A stretch of DNA of 57,243 nt from Leptospiraceae bacterium (GCA_020441005.1 JAGRNA010000046.1:1-57243); one strand, 5' to 3'; positions 43,102-52,806 are shown, numbered from the stretch's first letter. The notes: a model not told the origin generated them from the sequence alone. A program made the numbers and translations.

Positions 43102-44470
43102 AGCGATTGCGATGGCCTCGCTCGTCGGATCCGGACCTCAGCGCGGGATGATGCGCGTTGCCTGGTTGCTACTGGCGGCTGGTTTGGCCTTTCTGCCCCT
43201 GCGTTGGCTGGGTTGGCTGGACTTTCTGACCGGTTGGCTGGCTTTGGGCTGGCTCTTGGTGTTGCCGGCCTGCGGGATTATCTGGCTGGCGGCAGAGCGC
43301 TATCTGAATCGGGCCGCTGGTATTGACAATGACGGTATCTTTTTCTCTGGCTGGCATACGCGCGGTTGGTCGGCCTTAGCGGCAGGATCGGTGTTGACTG
43401 CTTTTTATACGGGATTGTACTTTGGTGAGGATCTGGTCTGGCCTGGCAGTGCACACAGTTTGCATGATTGGCTGCAAGCCGGGCTCTACCAATACTTTGA
43501 CCCGCTTGCGCGGCTGCTGACCGGGCGTGTGGCTGACAAATGGTTTGTGTACAGCACACTTTATAGCTATGCGGTGCTACTGTTTGGCGTGCGCATGCTA
43601 TTAAAATATCGTCATCAAACCTATCAGGTCTGGCGCACGCTTTCGGTAATCTTTTTCCAACTGAGTTTCGCCTGGCTGGTGCCCCTCTGGTTACAGGCCA
43701 TGAATCAGCCGGGCTATTATTTCAGCTACTGGTGGCCCCTGAAACCGGAATATTTATACCCCGGAATTTGGCTAGAGTGGCTGGGCAAGCAGGAGGGAGG
43801 CTTTTGGGGGCTGTATTTCCTGATCTTTTCGGCCTTCATCAGCCTGATCGGAGTGCCAGTACTGACCTGGTACTTTGGCAAGCGCTGGTACTGTTCCTGG
43901 GTTTGTGGTTGCGGGGGGTTGGCCGAGACCATGGGCGATCCATTTCGGCAACTTTCTCAAAAAAGTACGCGGGCCTGGCAAATAGAGCGCTGGACCATTC
44001 ACACAATCTTGTTATTGATTATTGCGATTACGATCCTGCTTTGGATCAACTCCATCTACAAAGGCGAGCTTTTAGGTGCCTGGTCGCAAGCTGCGGCGCG
44101 TTGGTACGGCTTTTTGATCGTGTCGGCCTTTGGCGGCGTCATCGGTGTCGGATTCTACCCCTGGCTGGGCAGCCGAATCTGGTGTCGCTATGGTTGCCCG
44201 ATGGCCGCTATCCTGGGCTTGATCCAGCGGTTTTATTCACGGTTTCGGATTACCACCAACGGTGGGCAGTGCATTAGCTGCGGTAATTGCTCCACCTACT
44301 GCGAGATGGGCATTGATGTGCGCTGGTACGCCCAAAGGGGGCAAAATATTGTGCGAGCCTCCTGCGTAGGTTGCGGGGTGTGCGCTGCAGTTTGTCCCCG
44401 GGGTGTGCTGCGTCTGGAAAATGGGCCTTTGCTTGACCGCCAGGGCACTGAAAAAAACATGGTTTTGTGA
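43094..44470 (+). CDS. Membrane 4Fe-4S polyferredoxin (NapH/CcoG-like)
   Basis: A product of 458 residues with about seven membrane helices in the N-terminal three-quarters. Cysteine-rich turns typical of NapH/NosR/CcoG proteins are present: WYCSWVCGCGGLAE and WCRYGCPMAAIL. The C-terminal cytoplasmic or periplasmic ferredoxin has two clusters, CISCGNCSTYC and CVGCGVCAAVCP, each C-x2-C-x2-C-x3-C. It should carry electrons between a membrane quinone pool and a partner, probably the FAD enzyme encoded just upstream, which overlaps it by 8 bases. The terminal acceptor is unknown. Confidence 0.9.
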   Translation: MAKAIAMASLVGSGPQRGMMRVAWLLLAAGLAFLPLRWLGWLDFLTGWLALGWLLVLPACGIIWLAAERYLNRAAGIDNDGIFFSGWHTRGWSALAAGSVLTAFYTGLYFGEDLVWPGSAHSLHDWLQAGLYQYFDPLARLLTGRVADKWFVYSTLYSYAVLLFGVRMLLKYRHQTYQVWRTLSVIFFQLSFAWLVPLWLQAMNQPGYYFSYWWPLKPEYLYPGIWLEWLGKQEGGFWGLYFLIFSAFISLIGVPVLTWYFGKRWYCSWVCGCGGLAETMGDPFRQLSQKSTRAWQIERWTIHTILLLIIAITILLWINSIYKGELLGAWSQAAARWYGFLIVSAFGGVIGVGFYPWLGSRIWCRYGCPMAAILGLIQRFYSRFRITTNGGQCISCGNCSTYCEMGIDVRWYAQRGQNIVRASCVGCGVCAAVCPRGVLRLENGPLLDRQGTEKNMVL

Positions 44471-44916
44471 GTGATTCCAGCAGCTTTTCCGATTCAAAAC
44501 CCACTGAAGGTGTTGTCGACGCCGAAGCGACTGCGGCAAACCCGAACGAGCCTGTGACTACCAGGCAGCCCTGCACCCTGAAAGAAGTTGAAGTCCGCTT
44601 TGATGACTTGTCAAATATTACCGATTTGGTGGCGCAGATTAACAGCATCTACGAGTCGGACATCGAAGGCAATATCCAGGCAATGGAAGATTTTATTCAT
44701 GACGCCATGAGCTGGGATTTAAGCCTGCTTGATCTGGATGCCCTGCAATTCTATTTGAGCCATATGTCCTTTCACCGCGAAATTGTATCTGAAATCATCA
44801 CCGAGGCGCGCCAGGTCCTGATTGAGGAGCGCCGCTCGTATGTCAAAAGGTTGGTTAACTATCACAAGGAGTTCAAGCGCTGGGTGACCAATCTGGAAAA
44901 AAACTACGCAGCCTGA
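44467..44916 (+). CDS. Small acidic helical protein of the redox operon
   Basis: A product of 149 residues starting at a GTG that overlaps the polyferredoxin stop (GTGA). The first 35 residues are low-complexity and acidic; the rest is helical (ITDLVAQINSIYESDIEGNIQAMEDF is paraphrased as a helix at residues 50-76, then LQFYLSHMSFHREIV and RRSYVKRLVNYHKEF). There are no cysteines for a cofactor apart from Cys36. No family is recognised. Operon position suggests an accessory role for the redox pair. Confidence 0.8.
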   Translation: MSDSSSFSDSKPTEGVVDAEATAANPNEPVTTRQPCTLKEVEVRFDDLSNITDLVAQINSIYESDIEGNIQAMEDFIHDAMSWDLSLLDLDALQFYLSHMSFHREIVSEIITEARQVLIEERRSYVKRLVNYHKEFKRWVTNLEKNYAA

Positions 44917-44935
44917 TCCTGGTTGCAGACTTTAC

Positions 44936-44964
44936 TTGACAGCTGCGGCTAAAGCATGCATATT
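44936..44964 (+). promoter_or_regulatory. Candidate promoter of the FecR-lipoprotein cluster
   Basis: TTGACA (44936-44941), a 17-base spacer and CATATT (44959-44964, 4 of 6 to TATAAT) precede the FecR lipoprotein start by about 43 bases. This is the best sigma70-type match seen in the right half of the window. Confidence 0.55.
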
Positions 44965-45006
44965 TGAGATTGGTTCGTCCTGAAACGGATGAGCAGGGGA
45001 TAGTCT

Positions 45007-45939
45007 ATGAAACAATCAATTGCACTAAAAAGCGCTTTTTCAGCCAGAACGGCCAAAAACGTCATGTTGGGTCTCATAATATTGACCACATCGGCCCTGG
45101 TTGCCTGCGGCGGTAAACCTGGTGAAACAAAGGATGCCAACGCTGCCGGAGAAGTGCGCACTATCGTTAGCAGCGTAGTCGGTTCGGCGCAATTACTACG
45201 TGCCGGAGCGGCGGAAGCCCTGACGGCCGGCCAAATGCTGCAATCCGCTGATACAATTAAAACTGGCGATCAGTCGGCTGTCGAGCTGGCTGTGCAGGGT
45301 TTTGGTGTGGTCAAAGTAGGTGCCAATACAGAAGTTGGATTGGCGGAACTGGTCAATGACCAAAACAAGGGCCGGGTGAGCCTGGACCTGAAGCGTGGTG
45401 ACGTGGCCTCCGTTATTTCCCGACAGGATGCCGAGAGTGAATACAGCATTCGCACTCCAACGGCCATTGCGGGTGTGCGCGGGACCGCTTTTATTGTGTC
45501 CGTCGGCGGTGGTGGAACAGCCCAAATCGCAGTTCTGGATGGTAGCGTGGCCGTCAGTCAGGATGGCCAGGAAGTGATTCTTGAAAAGAACTCACGCCTG
45601 GTGGTCCAAAAACAGCAAAAACTGTCGCGTGATATGGTCCAGGAGCTTTCCCCCGAGAATCTGAAAAAAATGCAGGATATGACTGTCTTTCACAAGAGCA
45701 ATGTGCTCGAGTTCAATACCCTGATTGATGAATTACAGCAAAAATCCAGCGCCATGACCGTGCTGGAGGGTGAGACAGATTTGGAAGCGGAAATGGCTCG
45801 CCGGGATCGTGAAAACAGCAACCAGGAAACGGACAGCGTGCGGCGGGCAGAAAGGGCGGACATTTCCAAAACCTTGAAGCGCGATACTCGCAATGACCCC
45901 TTGAAGATCGAAGCGAATAAATCTTACGAACAAGAGTAA
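45007..45939 (+). CDS. FecR-domain lipoprotein
   Basis: A product of 310 residues, start ATG 45007 with AGGGGA about 8 bases upstream. The signal peptide ends in LVAC, a lipobox, so it is probably lipidated. The FecR-like domain (about 50-205) has GSAQLLRAGAAEALTAGQML, DTIKTGDQSAVELAV, VSLDLKRGDV and TPTAIAGVRGTAFIVSV...IAVLDGSVAVS, which matches the family closely. The C-terminal 100 residues are charged and helical. It lacks a membrane helix for signalling to a sigma factor and no ECF sigma gene is nearby, so classical iron regulation is unlikely; a structural or sensing role in the envelope is inferred. It heads the five-gene cluster. Confidence 0.9.
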   Translation: MKQSIALKSAFSARTAKNVMLGLIILTTSALVACGGKPGETKDANAAGEVRTIVSSVVGSAQLLRAGAAEALTAGQMLQSADTIKTGDQSAVELAVQGFGVVKVGANTEVGLAELVNDQNKGRVSLDLKRGDVASVISRQDAESEYSIRTPTAIAGVRGTAFIVSVGGGGTAQIAVLDGSVAVSQDGQEVILEKNSRLVVQKQQKLSRDMVQELSPENLKKMQDMTVFHKSNVLEFNTLIDELQQKSSAMTVLEGETDLEAEMARRDRENSNQETDSVRRAERADISKTLKRDTRNDPLKIEANKSYEQE

Positions 45940-46130
45940 GCATAGTCTTTAATGCCCTGGCCCGCCCATTTTTTTATTCCCTGGCCGCCAACCGGTCGGC
46001 CCGGGGGCGTTGCCAGGGGCAGGCAGCACTGTTGTATCTACAGCTCATCCGGCGCACACCCCGCTGTGCGAGCATGGAGAGCGGGAATGCTCTACTGGAA
46101 TTCGTCGTCGTCAAAAATGCACAATTGAAA

Positions 46131-47834
46131 ATGAAACCAAACTCGTTGATCCCCAATAAAAAATTTTTTGCCCGGTTTGGCGGCGTGGTCTGGCCAGGCC
46201 TGGTGTTGATGGCCTGCAGCAGCGTGGTGCGGATTGCTAACCCGATTCAATTGGATTCAAGCGTTCCGCCCCTGAGCTTTCAGCAGGCTGCCAGCCAGGC
46301 CGAGGCTGTGCGGGACTACAAGCTGCGTCAGCAGGCCAGCGGCCAAATACGGTTAGGGGTCATTTTTAGCCCGGACCAGCGCCTGCCGGCAGGACTACAG
46401 AATGTAATTCGTCTGCATTTGCTGCGGGACTTGAAGGGCGTGGTCGCGGAAACGCATGAGCTCAATGGGGATGTTCTGACCAAAGCAGCACATACCGATC
46501 TGGAGTTGTATAAGCAATTTGAACAATGGCAACTGGATGGTCTTTTACAAGTCAATTATCAATTTGCCGAGGACAGCATCCAGGGTTTACGCGGTTTGCA
46601 ACTAAAACTCTATGATCCGGTTTTTGGTAACGCATTGAGCGAGTTGAATAGCCCGGCTGCCCTGAAAACCGTAGCCCACCAGCCGGAGCACCAGGCCGAT
46701 CTGCTCTATGTGAAAGGCGCCTATACCTTTTTTGTCGAAAAGCAGGCCTGGCAATTGCAGCTCGCTTCGGATTTGAAAACCGAGCTGGCGGCCTTTGTCC
46801 GCCAAACCCAGAAAGGAGTGCTGCGCGTGACTGCTACCGCTGCCAATGTCAAGCTGCGAGTGCAATCGGCCGGCCTGAAAAAAGAACTGGGTATGGCGCC
46901 AATAGAGTCTCTGGAACTGCCCGAGGGACATTATACCCTGACTGCCGCTCGCAAGGGCTATGCCCCGCAGAGCGAGTCCTTTTTCATTCGCGCCGGTCAA
47001 CGTGCAGAGCGTTTTTTTCGGTATCCGGACGCGACTACAGATGCGACCCTGGCGGTGCTCAGTGCGCCACCCGGGCAGCGCGTTGCATTCGATAACCAGG
47101 TGCAGGGGGAAACTCCCTATTATAGCACGCGTTTGGTCCCGGGTCAGTATCAGCTGGAGCTATCCCGATCTGCCGGCCAAAGCTGGTATCAAACGATTCA
47201 AAGCCCGCTGGAAATTCAGGCTGGTGAGAGTCAAACGCGCCTGCTCTTAACGCAATACAAAACGAATTTTGGGGCCAATTTCCTGGCCGACGGTTTCTTT
47301 GGCTATTCCTACAACAGCGGTAGCCTGAAAAGTCCATCCGGGCAGGATCTCGGCTTTCTGGCCCGGAACATATCGCCTGCCGAATGGGTGGGGCTAGTCT
47401 CGCGTCCCTTACTGGTCACCGACTTTGCCATGAATCTGGATGTGTACGAGACGGAAGGCCAGATTCTGAGCTTTGGCATCTTTGGCGGCGTGGACGACCA
47501 GCCCAGCCGGTCCGCGCTCATGATCCATCTGGAGGCCGGAGTCTACACGATTCGCCAATATCGGAACGGTGAACTGGTAGCCAGCCAATTTGCCTGGCAG
47601 AGCAAAGACAAGGAACTTGGTGCGCATCGCTTGCGCCTGGCCTATGATCCAACCGAGCATGAATTCAGGATTTCTATTGACGGCAGCACAGTTTTCGATG
47701 CTCCGGTGCCCGAGCTATGGGTTGGGAATACGGGCCGCATCGCGATTCTGACACGGGCCTCCAACGCCGATGGTCGTCCTGTGGCTCAGAGCTTTGCCAT
47801 GTATAGCGGCCCCGGTCTGGGAGAAGAAGAATAA
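46131..47834 (+). CDS. PEGA-domain lipoprotein
   Basis: A product of 567 residues from the ATG at 46131; the frame is open to 46032, but this start places a lipobox (LVLMACSS) at a proper distance after a basic segment. Residues about 235-385 contain two PEGA-like units (LELPEGHYTLTAARKGYAPQS; RVAFDNQVQGETPYYSTRLVPGQYQLELS). The last 190 residues look like a concanavalin-type beta sandwich with HRLRLAYDPTEHEFRISIDG. It would be an outer-membrane or periplasmic lipoprotein binding glycan or protein. Its stop overlaps the start of the TPR gene (TAATG), so they are coupled. Confidence 0.82.
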   Translation: MKPNSLIPNKKFFARFGGVVWPGLVLMACSSVVRIANPIQLDSSVPPLSFQQAASQAEAVRDYKLRQQASGQIRLGVIFSPDQRLPAGLQNVIRLHLLRDLKGVVAETHELNGDVLTKAAHTDLELYKQFEQWQLDGLLQVNYQFAEDSIQGLRGLQLKLYDPVFGNALSELNSPAALKTVAHQPEHQADLLYVKGAYTFFVEKQAWQLQLASDLKTELAAFVRQTQKGVLRVTATAANVKLRVQSAGLKKELGMAPIESLELPEGHYTLTAARKGYAPQSESFFIRAGQRAERFFRYPDATTDATLAVLSAPPGQRVAFDNQVQGETPYYSTRLVPGQYQLELSRSAGQSWYQTIQSPLEIQAGESQTRLLLTQYKTNFGANFLADGFFGYSYNSGSLKSPSGQDLGFLARNISPAEWVGLVSRPLLVTDFAMNLDVYETEGQILSFGIFGGVDDQPSRSALMIHLEAGVYTIRQYRNGELVASQFAWQSKDKELGAHRLRLAYDPTEHEFRISIDGSTVFDAPVPELWVGNTGRIAILTRASNADGRPVAQSFAMYSGPGLGEEE

Positions 47835-50800
47835 TGCGCACCACAGTCAAAATCCCCCTGTATATACTATTTTTGGTCAGCCTCCTTTTGGGCGCCCCGG
47901 GCTGCGCATTGTTCGGTCCGGCTCGTCAGGTTTCAACGGCCGTCGAACAGGAACAACAGATCACCGATCCGGTTGCGTGGCAGGCAGCGCAGGGCGAGTT
48001 GCGGCAGGCGAATCAGCTTTATCGTCAGCGCCAGTATCGTCCCGCCCTGGCAGCCGCGCGCAAATCGGTGCAGAGCTACGAAACCTTCGAAGGCTGGTAT
48101 GTGCAGGGATCGGCATTGTATCAGCTGGGCGAAAACAGCGCGGCAATCAAGGCCTATGAACAAGCAGAAAAGCTGAACGCCTCCGATCAGCAGCTGCTAT
48201 TGACAATGGGCACCGCTTACACGACGACCGGCAATCTGAACAAGGCGCTGGAGAAATACGAACGCCTGCACGAACTGGCGCCGGAACAGCCGGTCTATGC
48301 CTTCAAGCTGGGTACAACTTATAAAAACCTGCGCGACTATCCCGCCGCCTACACGGCCCTCAAAAAAGCGGAAACGCCCAATTTCAAATATCTGGATCAA
48401 ACTCTGTTGCAGCTGGGCGATGTGTGCCTGGAACTTAAAAAATATGATGAGGCGAAGGGATACTTTGAAAAGGCCCGCCAGCTGAATCCAGACCTGCAGG
48501 ATGCCAAAGAGGGGGCTACCAGTACTGTCATGGCTGCTCATCTGGAAAAGGGCAATCAGGCCTTCGCAGCCAAATCCTACGATGAGGCGCGCAGTCATTA
48601 CCAGACCGCGGCCAGCACGGCCCCTGAATCGGCCGCTCCCTGGATATTAATCGGCAGCAGCTACCTGGCTGAAAGAAACGGTGCCGCCGCCGGCAGTGCG
48701 TTGCAAAAAGCAATCGAGCTGGATGCAGCCAACCCGCGTGCCTGGTCGCTTTTAGCCTCGGCCTATCAAATCACCGGTCAATACCAGCAAGCACTGCAAA
48801 CCCTGGATAAAGGCCTCGAAATCGCACCCGAAGATGCGGAGATGTATAACAAAAAAGGGTTGGTCTATCGCGCGCGCCGGCAAGCCGGCCTGGCGATTGC
48901 TGCCTTTCATCAAGCCCTGCGTCATAAGCCGGACTATACCCAGGCGCGCAGCAATCTGGCTCTGGTCCTTCTGGACGAAAAGCGCTATGGTGATGCCCGG
49001 CGGGAGTTTCAACTGGCGGCCAGTCAGGACCCGGCCAATAGCGAATTGCAACAATCTGTTCAATTAGTGGATTTATATATGCATCTCGATCGCGGTGATC
49101 GTTTTTTTAAAGACCGTAAATGGCCGGCAGCCGAGCAGGAGTACCAGGCGGCTCGCAAAATCAATGCCGGCCAGCCGCTGGTGTATAATTCGCTTGGCAA
49201 TCTGAATCTGGCTCGTAAAGAGAACAAGGCGGCGGAACAACAGTTCCAGAAAGCCCTTGCGCTGGATGATGCCAATGTGGCGGCCTTGCAGGGCCTGCTG
49301 CGGGTATATGCGCTGAATCGCAATACCAAGGCCAGTCAGACAACCCTGCAACGCTTGCAGCAACTGACCAAAAACGATATCAGCGCGGCGCTGGCACTAG
49401 GACGCATCAAGGAAGACGCCAATCAGTTTGCAGCCGCCGAAACCTATTATCGGGACTTGCTGAAAACGCATCCCGATGAGCTGCGGATTAAACAACGCCT
49501 GGGCTATGTCTATTACAAACAGGGTCTGGCTTACAATGAAAAAGAAAACTATAAGTCCGCCCTGCAACAATTCAAACGCGCCCAGGAATACAATCCGGAG
49601 ATTCCCCAGCTGGCCGATACCTTGCAGATTGTAGACGAGAATATCCAGTATGCCAGCCTTATGCCGACTCTCAAGCGTGCCGAAGCCCTTTTTGGCGAGG
49701 CTCGGTATCGAGAGGCTTTACCGTTGTATGAGCGGGTTTACAAGACCCTGAAGCGACCGCAGGTGTTAGTCAAGATCGCCAATTGTGAAATCGCTCTGGG
49801 GCAGGAACAAAAGGGGCTGCAACGATTGCAAAGCGCGTCCACGAAAGGAAAGGAAGATGTCGCCATTGAAGAAGCGATCTACACTCATTTTCTGAACAAG
49901 GGGCGTCGCGCTGATGCTGAAAAAGGCTTTCGGCAGCTTGTAGTCAATCACCCCGACGCCTGGTTTAGCTGGTACAAACTAGGCATTATTGATCTGGAAG
50001 CCCGGAAATACGCTTCTGCTCTGGAAAATTTCAGTAAGTCGCTGTTGCACAAGGCAGACTTCAGCGTTGCCTATATCGCCCGCGGGGTTACGTTTTACGA
50101 GCAAGGGCAATCGAAACAGGCCCAGGCTGAATTTGAGCGCAGCCTGCAAACCGAGGGCGAGGAGCCCCTGGCGCGCTACAATCTGGGCATCCTCTTTTTG
50201 AATGACGGCTTGTTGGACAAAGCGCAAAAGCTGTTCACTGTACTGGCCCAGGCTGAGCCGGCCAATCCCGATGTGCGCTATCAATTGTCTTTTGTATATT
50301 TTTTGAAGGGCGATCTGGACACTGCCGAGTCAGAAATTGAGGCCGGTTTGCGGGCGCATCCCTCTGCTCGACTGTATCATGGCTTGAGTCGTATCCAGGA
50401 AAAGCGTTATCTGGAAAAAAGGGATCCGGCGCAGGGCCAGCGTTTGCGCGAGATTTATCAAAAAATAATTCGCGATTATAGCGATACTGCCTATGCGCGC
50501 GAGAGCCGGGCAAAATTGATGCGTCTGGCTCCGGATAGCCAGATCGCCCAGGCCTGGCCCAAAATCCCGCCGGTGGAATCAGCGGTTTCGGTTTTGAATA
50601 ACAGCCTCTACTATTTTAGCGGTCGATCGCTGGTAGCGCTGGATTCCAATACGAAAAAGGTCTTGTGGACCAAAAGTTTTAGCGCCAAACCGGTGAGCCT
50701 GCTGGCGGATCAACTGGTGCATGTGCTGGTGAATCGTGATCTATATTTCCTGGATCCCGCTCAGGGTAACGAGTTGGCCCGGCTGCAGCTCGCAGAGGCG

Positions 50801-51475
50801 CCGATTGAATTGCTCGGCAGTCACACCCGTCTGGGACTCGTCTTCGGCAAAAACCAGCAACACCTCGAGGTCTACAATCAGCGCGGTGAAATGACCGGTA
50901 AAACTAGCCCCTTGCAAAACACCCGTTTTTTCTTCTATCACGACAATTTTTATCAATTGCTGCCCACCGCGCGCGAGCTGGCTCTCAGCCGCTTGCAGAA
51001 CGACGCGAAGCTGTCAGTGGCAAAAAACCTGCAGTTGAACTTTGATCGTTTGCAAGCGCGTCCGCACCTGGCCTTTGGTCCGACCAGCGAGAAGCAGACC
51101 GGGCAGATAGCGTTGTACATCCCGGGTTCCAGGGTGTTTGTAGTGAACATGAGCGATTTATCTATTGCCTGGCAGCAGCAGTTGCCGGGCACTGTTACCG
51201 CCTTGCAGGCGGGTCCGCTTGGGCGCTGGTATATGCCCCAGGCAACTCGCATCAAGGTCATGGATACCCAGGGTCAAATGAAAGCCGATTTGGAGTTAAA
51301 GATTCCCATGGCATCGCGCCGAGCATTAAAACTGATACCGGGACATTTGCTCTATGTGGGCAATGATCGCCAGGTGCATCAGCTAGATCTGGAGGGTAAA
51401 CCAGAGTGGAGTCTGCCATTGCGTCTGGATCCGCGACAAGCCGCGAAGGGTCAAATCTGGTCGCTGTATTATTGA
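47834..51475 (+). CDS. TPR lipoprotein with C-terminal beta-propeller
   Basis: A product of 1213 residues. The signal peptide ends in LGAPGC, a lipobox. Residues about 45-880 contain some twenty TPR-like helical repeats (for example GWYVQGSALYQLGENSAAIKAYEQ, EMYNKKGLVYRARRQAGLAIAAF and PLARYNLGILFLNDGLLDKAQ by their W/L/G/Y/A/F/A spacing). Residues about 910-1213 have repeated short beta motifs like a PQQ-type propeller (NSLYYFSGRSLVALDSNTKKVLW, DRQVHQLDLEGKPEWSL). It is a large scaffold on the periplasmic face of a membrane. It sits between the PEGA and HAMP genes of the cluster. The TPR count is by eye. Confidence 0.88.
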   Translation: MRTTVKIPLYILFLVSLLLGAPGCALFGPARQVSTAVEQEQQITDPVAWQAAQGELRQANQLYRQRQYRPALAAARKSVQSYETFEGWYVQGSALYQLGENSAAIKAYEQAEKLNASDQQLLLTMGTAYTTTGNLNKALEKYERLHELAPEQPVYAFKLGTTYKNLRDYPAAYTALKKAETPNFKYLDQTLLQLGDVCLELKKYDEAKGYFEKARQLNPDLQDAKEGATSTVMAAHLEKGNQAFAAKSYDEARSHYQTAASTAPESAAPWILIGSSYLAERNGAAAGSALQKAIELDAANPRAWSLLASAYQITGQYQQALQTLDKGLEIAPEDAEMYNKKGLVYRARRQAGLAIAAFHQALRHKPDYTQARSNLALVLLDEKRYGDARREFQLAASQDPANSELQQSVQLVDLYMHLDRGDRFFKDRKWPAAEQEYQAARKINAGQPLVYNSLGNLNLARKENKAAEQQFQKALALDDANVAALQGLLRVYALNRNTKASQTTLQRLQQLTKNDISAALALGRIKEDANQFAAAETYYRDLLKTHPDELRIKQRLGYVYYKQGLAYNEKENYKSALQQFKRAQEYNPEIPQLADTLQIVDENIQYASLMPTLKRAEALFGEARYREALPLYERVYKTLKRPQVLVKIANCEIALGQEQKGLQRLQSASTKGKEDVAIEEAIYTHFLNKGRRADAEKGFRQLVVNHPDAWFSWYKLGIIDLEARKYASALENFSKSLLHKADFSVAYIARGVTFYEQGQSKQAQAEFERSLQTEGEEPLARYNLGILFLNDGLLDKAQKLFTVLAQAEPANPDVRYQLSFVYFLKGDLDTAESEIEAGLRAHPSARLYHGLSRIQEKRYLEKRDPAQGQRLREIYQKIIRDYSDTAYARESRAKLMRLAPDSQIAQAWPKIPPVESAVSVLNNSLYYFSGRSLVALDSNTKKVLWTKSFSAKPVSLLADQLVHVLVNRDLYFLDPAQGNELARLQLAEAPIELLGSHTRLGLVFGKNQQHLEVYNQRGEMTGKTSPLQNTRFFFYHDNFYQLLPTARELALSRLQNDAKLSVAKNLQLNFDRLQARPHLAFGPTSEKQTGQIALYIPGSRVFVVNMSDLSIAWQQQLPGTVTALQAGPLGRWYMPQATRIKVMDTQGQMKADLELKIPMASRRALKLIPGHLLYVGNDRQVHQLDLEGKPEWSLPLRLDPRQAAKGQIWSLYY

Positions 51476-51600
51476 CAGTAGTCCGGTAGTTGTTGATTTG
51501 GTTGACGGGATCCAGGCAGTCCGCCAATTTATATCAAAAAATGCAGTGCCAGAAAGCTGGCCCATAAGACTGACCGGTTTCGGTTTACAGGAGAACAACC

Positions 51601-52113
51601 TTGAGTTCAAACGATGCAAAAAAGAATACTCGCTGGCGATACTATATTGATCGTCGCTTTCAAAACCTGTTCATGTTTCGCTTTGCCGCGATCATTATAT
51701 TGATTTCGATCGTGTCTTTGATTGTGCTGTTTTTAGTGCGAGCGAACTCATTCAATGGCAATTTGCTACCGGGAGTAGACAATCCGGTATTGTGGGAAGT
51801 AAAAAGCATTGAGCAAACGGCGCCCGACGGCAGTCTGCAGGAAATCCCTGTGCCAACCGGTAAATCCTGGAATGCGTTTCAGCTGTATTGGCCTCCCATC
51901 CTGGCGGTTAGTGTGGTGAATCTGCTCCTGGTGACAATTTTCGGGCTTTTTTACTCCCATAGCATGGCTGGCCCGATCCACAATATGAAAGTCAGCTTGC
52001 AGAAAATGATCGATGGCGAAGAGGTCCGCGCGATCAAAATCCGCAAAAACGATCAGTTTCAGGAACTGGTCAGCTTGTTAAATCAATTCATCGAGAAGAG
52101 GGCTAAAAAATGA
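51601..52113 (+). CDS. Minimal transmembrane HAMP protein
   Basis: A product of 170 residues from a TTG with AGGAG seven bases upstream, which decides the start. TM1 lies at about 24-46 and TM2 at about 98-118, separated by about 50 extracytoplasmic residues. A HAMP domain fills the end: MAGPIHNMKVSLQKMIDGEEVRAIKIRKNDQF then ELVSLLNQFIE are its two helices. No methyl-accepting, kinase or cyclase output domain follows, which is unusual. It may regulate a separate partner by helix pairing, or serve as an adaptor in the envelope cluster. It overlaps the HEAT-repeat gene (ATGA). Confidence 0.85.
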   Translation: MSSNDAKKNTRWRYYIDRRFQNLFMFRFAAIIILISIVSLIVLFLVRANSFNGNLLPGVDNPVLWEVKSIEQTAPDGSLQEIPVPTGKSWNAFQLYWPPILAVSVVNLLLVTIFGLFYSHSMAGPIHNMKVSLQKMIDGEEVRAIKIRKNDQFQELVSLLNQFIEKRAKK

Positions 52114-52799
52114 AATTATCCTCCAGACATGTACTCTGTTTTGTTCTGATCACCGGCTTGTGCGGGCCGGTATCTGTGGGGGCCCAAAACGCCAGCGCCG
52201 CCACCATGAACCGAATCCCGATCCAGGGCTATAATGAACTGGCCAAAATGATCTCCGATCCGGCCATGAGTGTCACCGACAAACGCTACGCCGTCGCCCG
52301 CCTCGGAGAATTGTCCAAGGACCTGGCGGCTCACAAGGAAATTCCAGCCTCCGGTTTGTACAATCCTATTCTGGGAGTGTTGACCCCGCAAAAGAACGTT
52401 GAGGGTCATCATGTATTGCGCGAAGAAGCCTGTAATGTGCTGGCCTTGTTTGCGCGGATCGATGGATCCGGTAGTCTGGTGCAGCCCCTGGGTCGCGTAT
52501 TAAAGAATGGCGATGAGCATGTGGATGTGCGCGTGGCAGCGGCGCGCTCCCTGGGTCGTTTTCAAAACCAGAGCGGTCAGGCCGTGGAGACGCTATTGGA
52601 CGCGCTGAATGCCGAGATCAAGGCGGGACCGAATCAAAACAACATCCGTATGGCTGGCGCTACCATCACCTCGCTGGGGTATCTGGGCGACAAAAAAGCA
52701 TTTGTACCGCTGATGCGGGTGCTGAACTCCAGCTTTCCGTCTGGAACCAAGCGGCAGGCCCAGGCGGCTTTGGAATCATTAAACTGGAAGAATCAGTAA
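52110..52799 (+). CDS. Secreted HEAT-repeat protein
   Basis: A product of 229 residues with a signal peptide (about 1-25, ending SVGAQ). The mature part is built of helical HEAT repeats: HVLREEACNVLALFARIDGSG, HVDVRVAAARSLGRFQNQ, IRMAGATITSLGYLGDKKAF and GTKRQAQAALESLNW. HEAT proteins are protein-binding scaffolds; this one is periplasmic. Its ATG overlaps the HAMP gene stop. It closes the cluster and lies 7 bases before the convergent NAD-kinase gene. Interaction with the TPR lipoprotein is plausible but inferred. Confidence 0.85.
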   Translation: MKLSSRHVLCFVLITGLCGPVSVGAQNASAATMNRIPIQGYNELAKMISDPAMSVTDKRYAVARLGELSKDLAAHKEIPASGLYNPILGVLTPQKNVEGHHVLREEACNVLALFARIDGSGSLVQPLGRVLKNGDEHVDVRVAAARSLGRFQNQSGQAVETLLDALNAEIKAGPNQNNIRMAGATITSLGYLGDKKAFVPLMRVLNSSFPSGTKRQAQAALESLNWKNQ

Positions 52800-52806
52800 A
52801 AGACGG

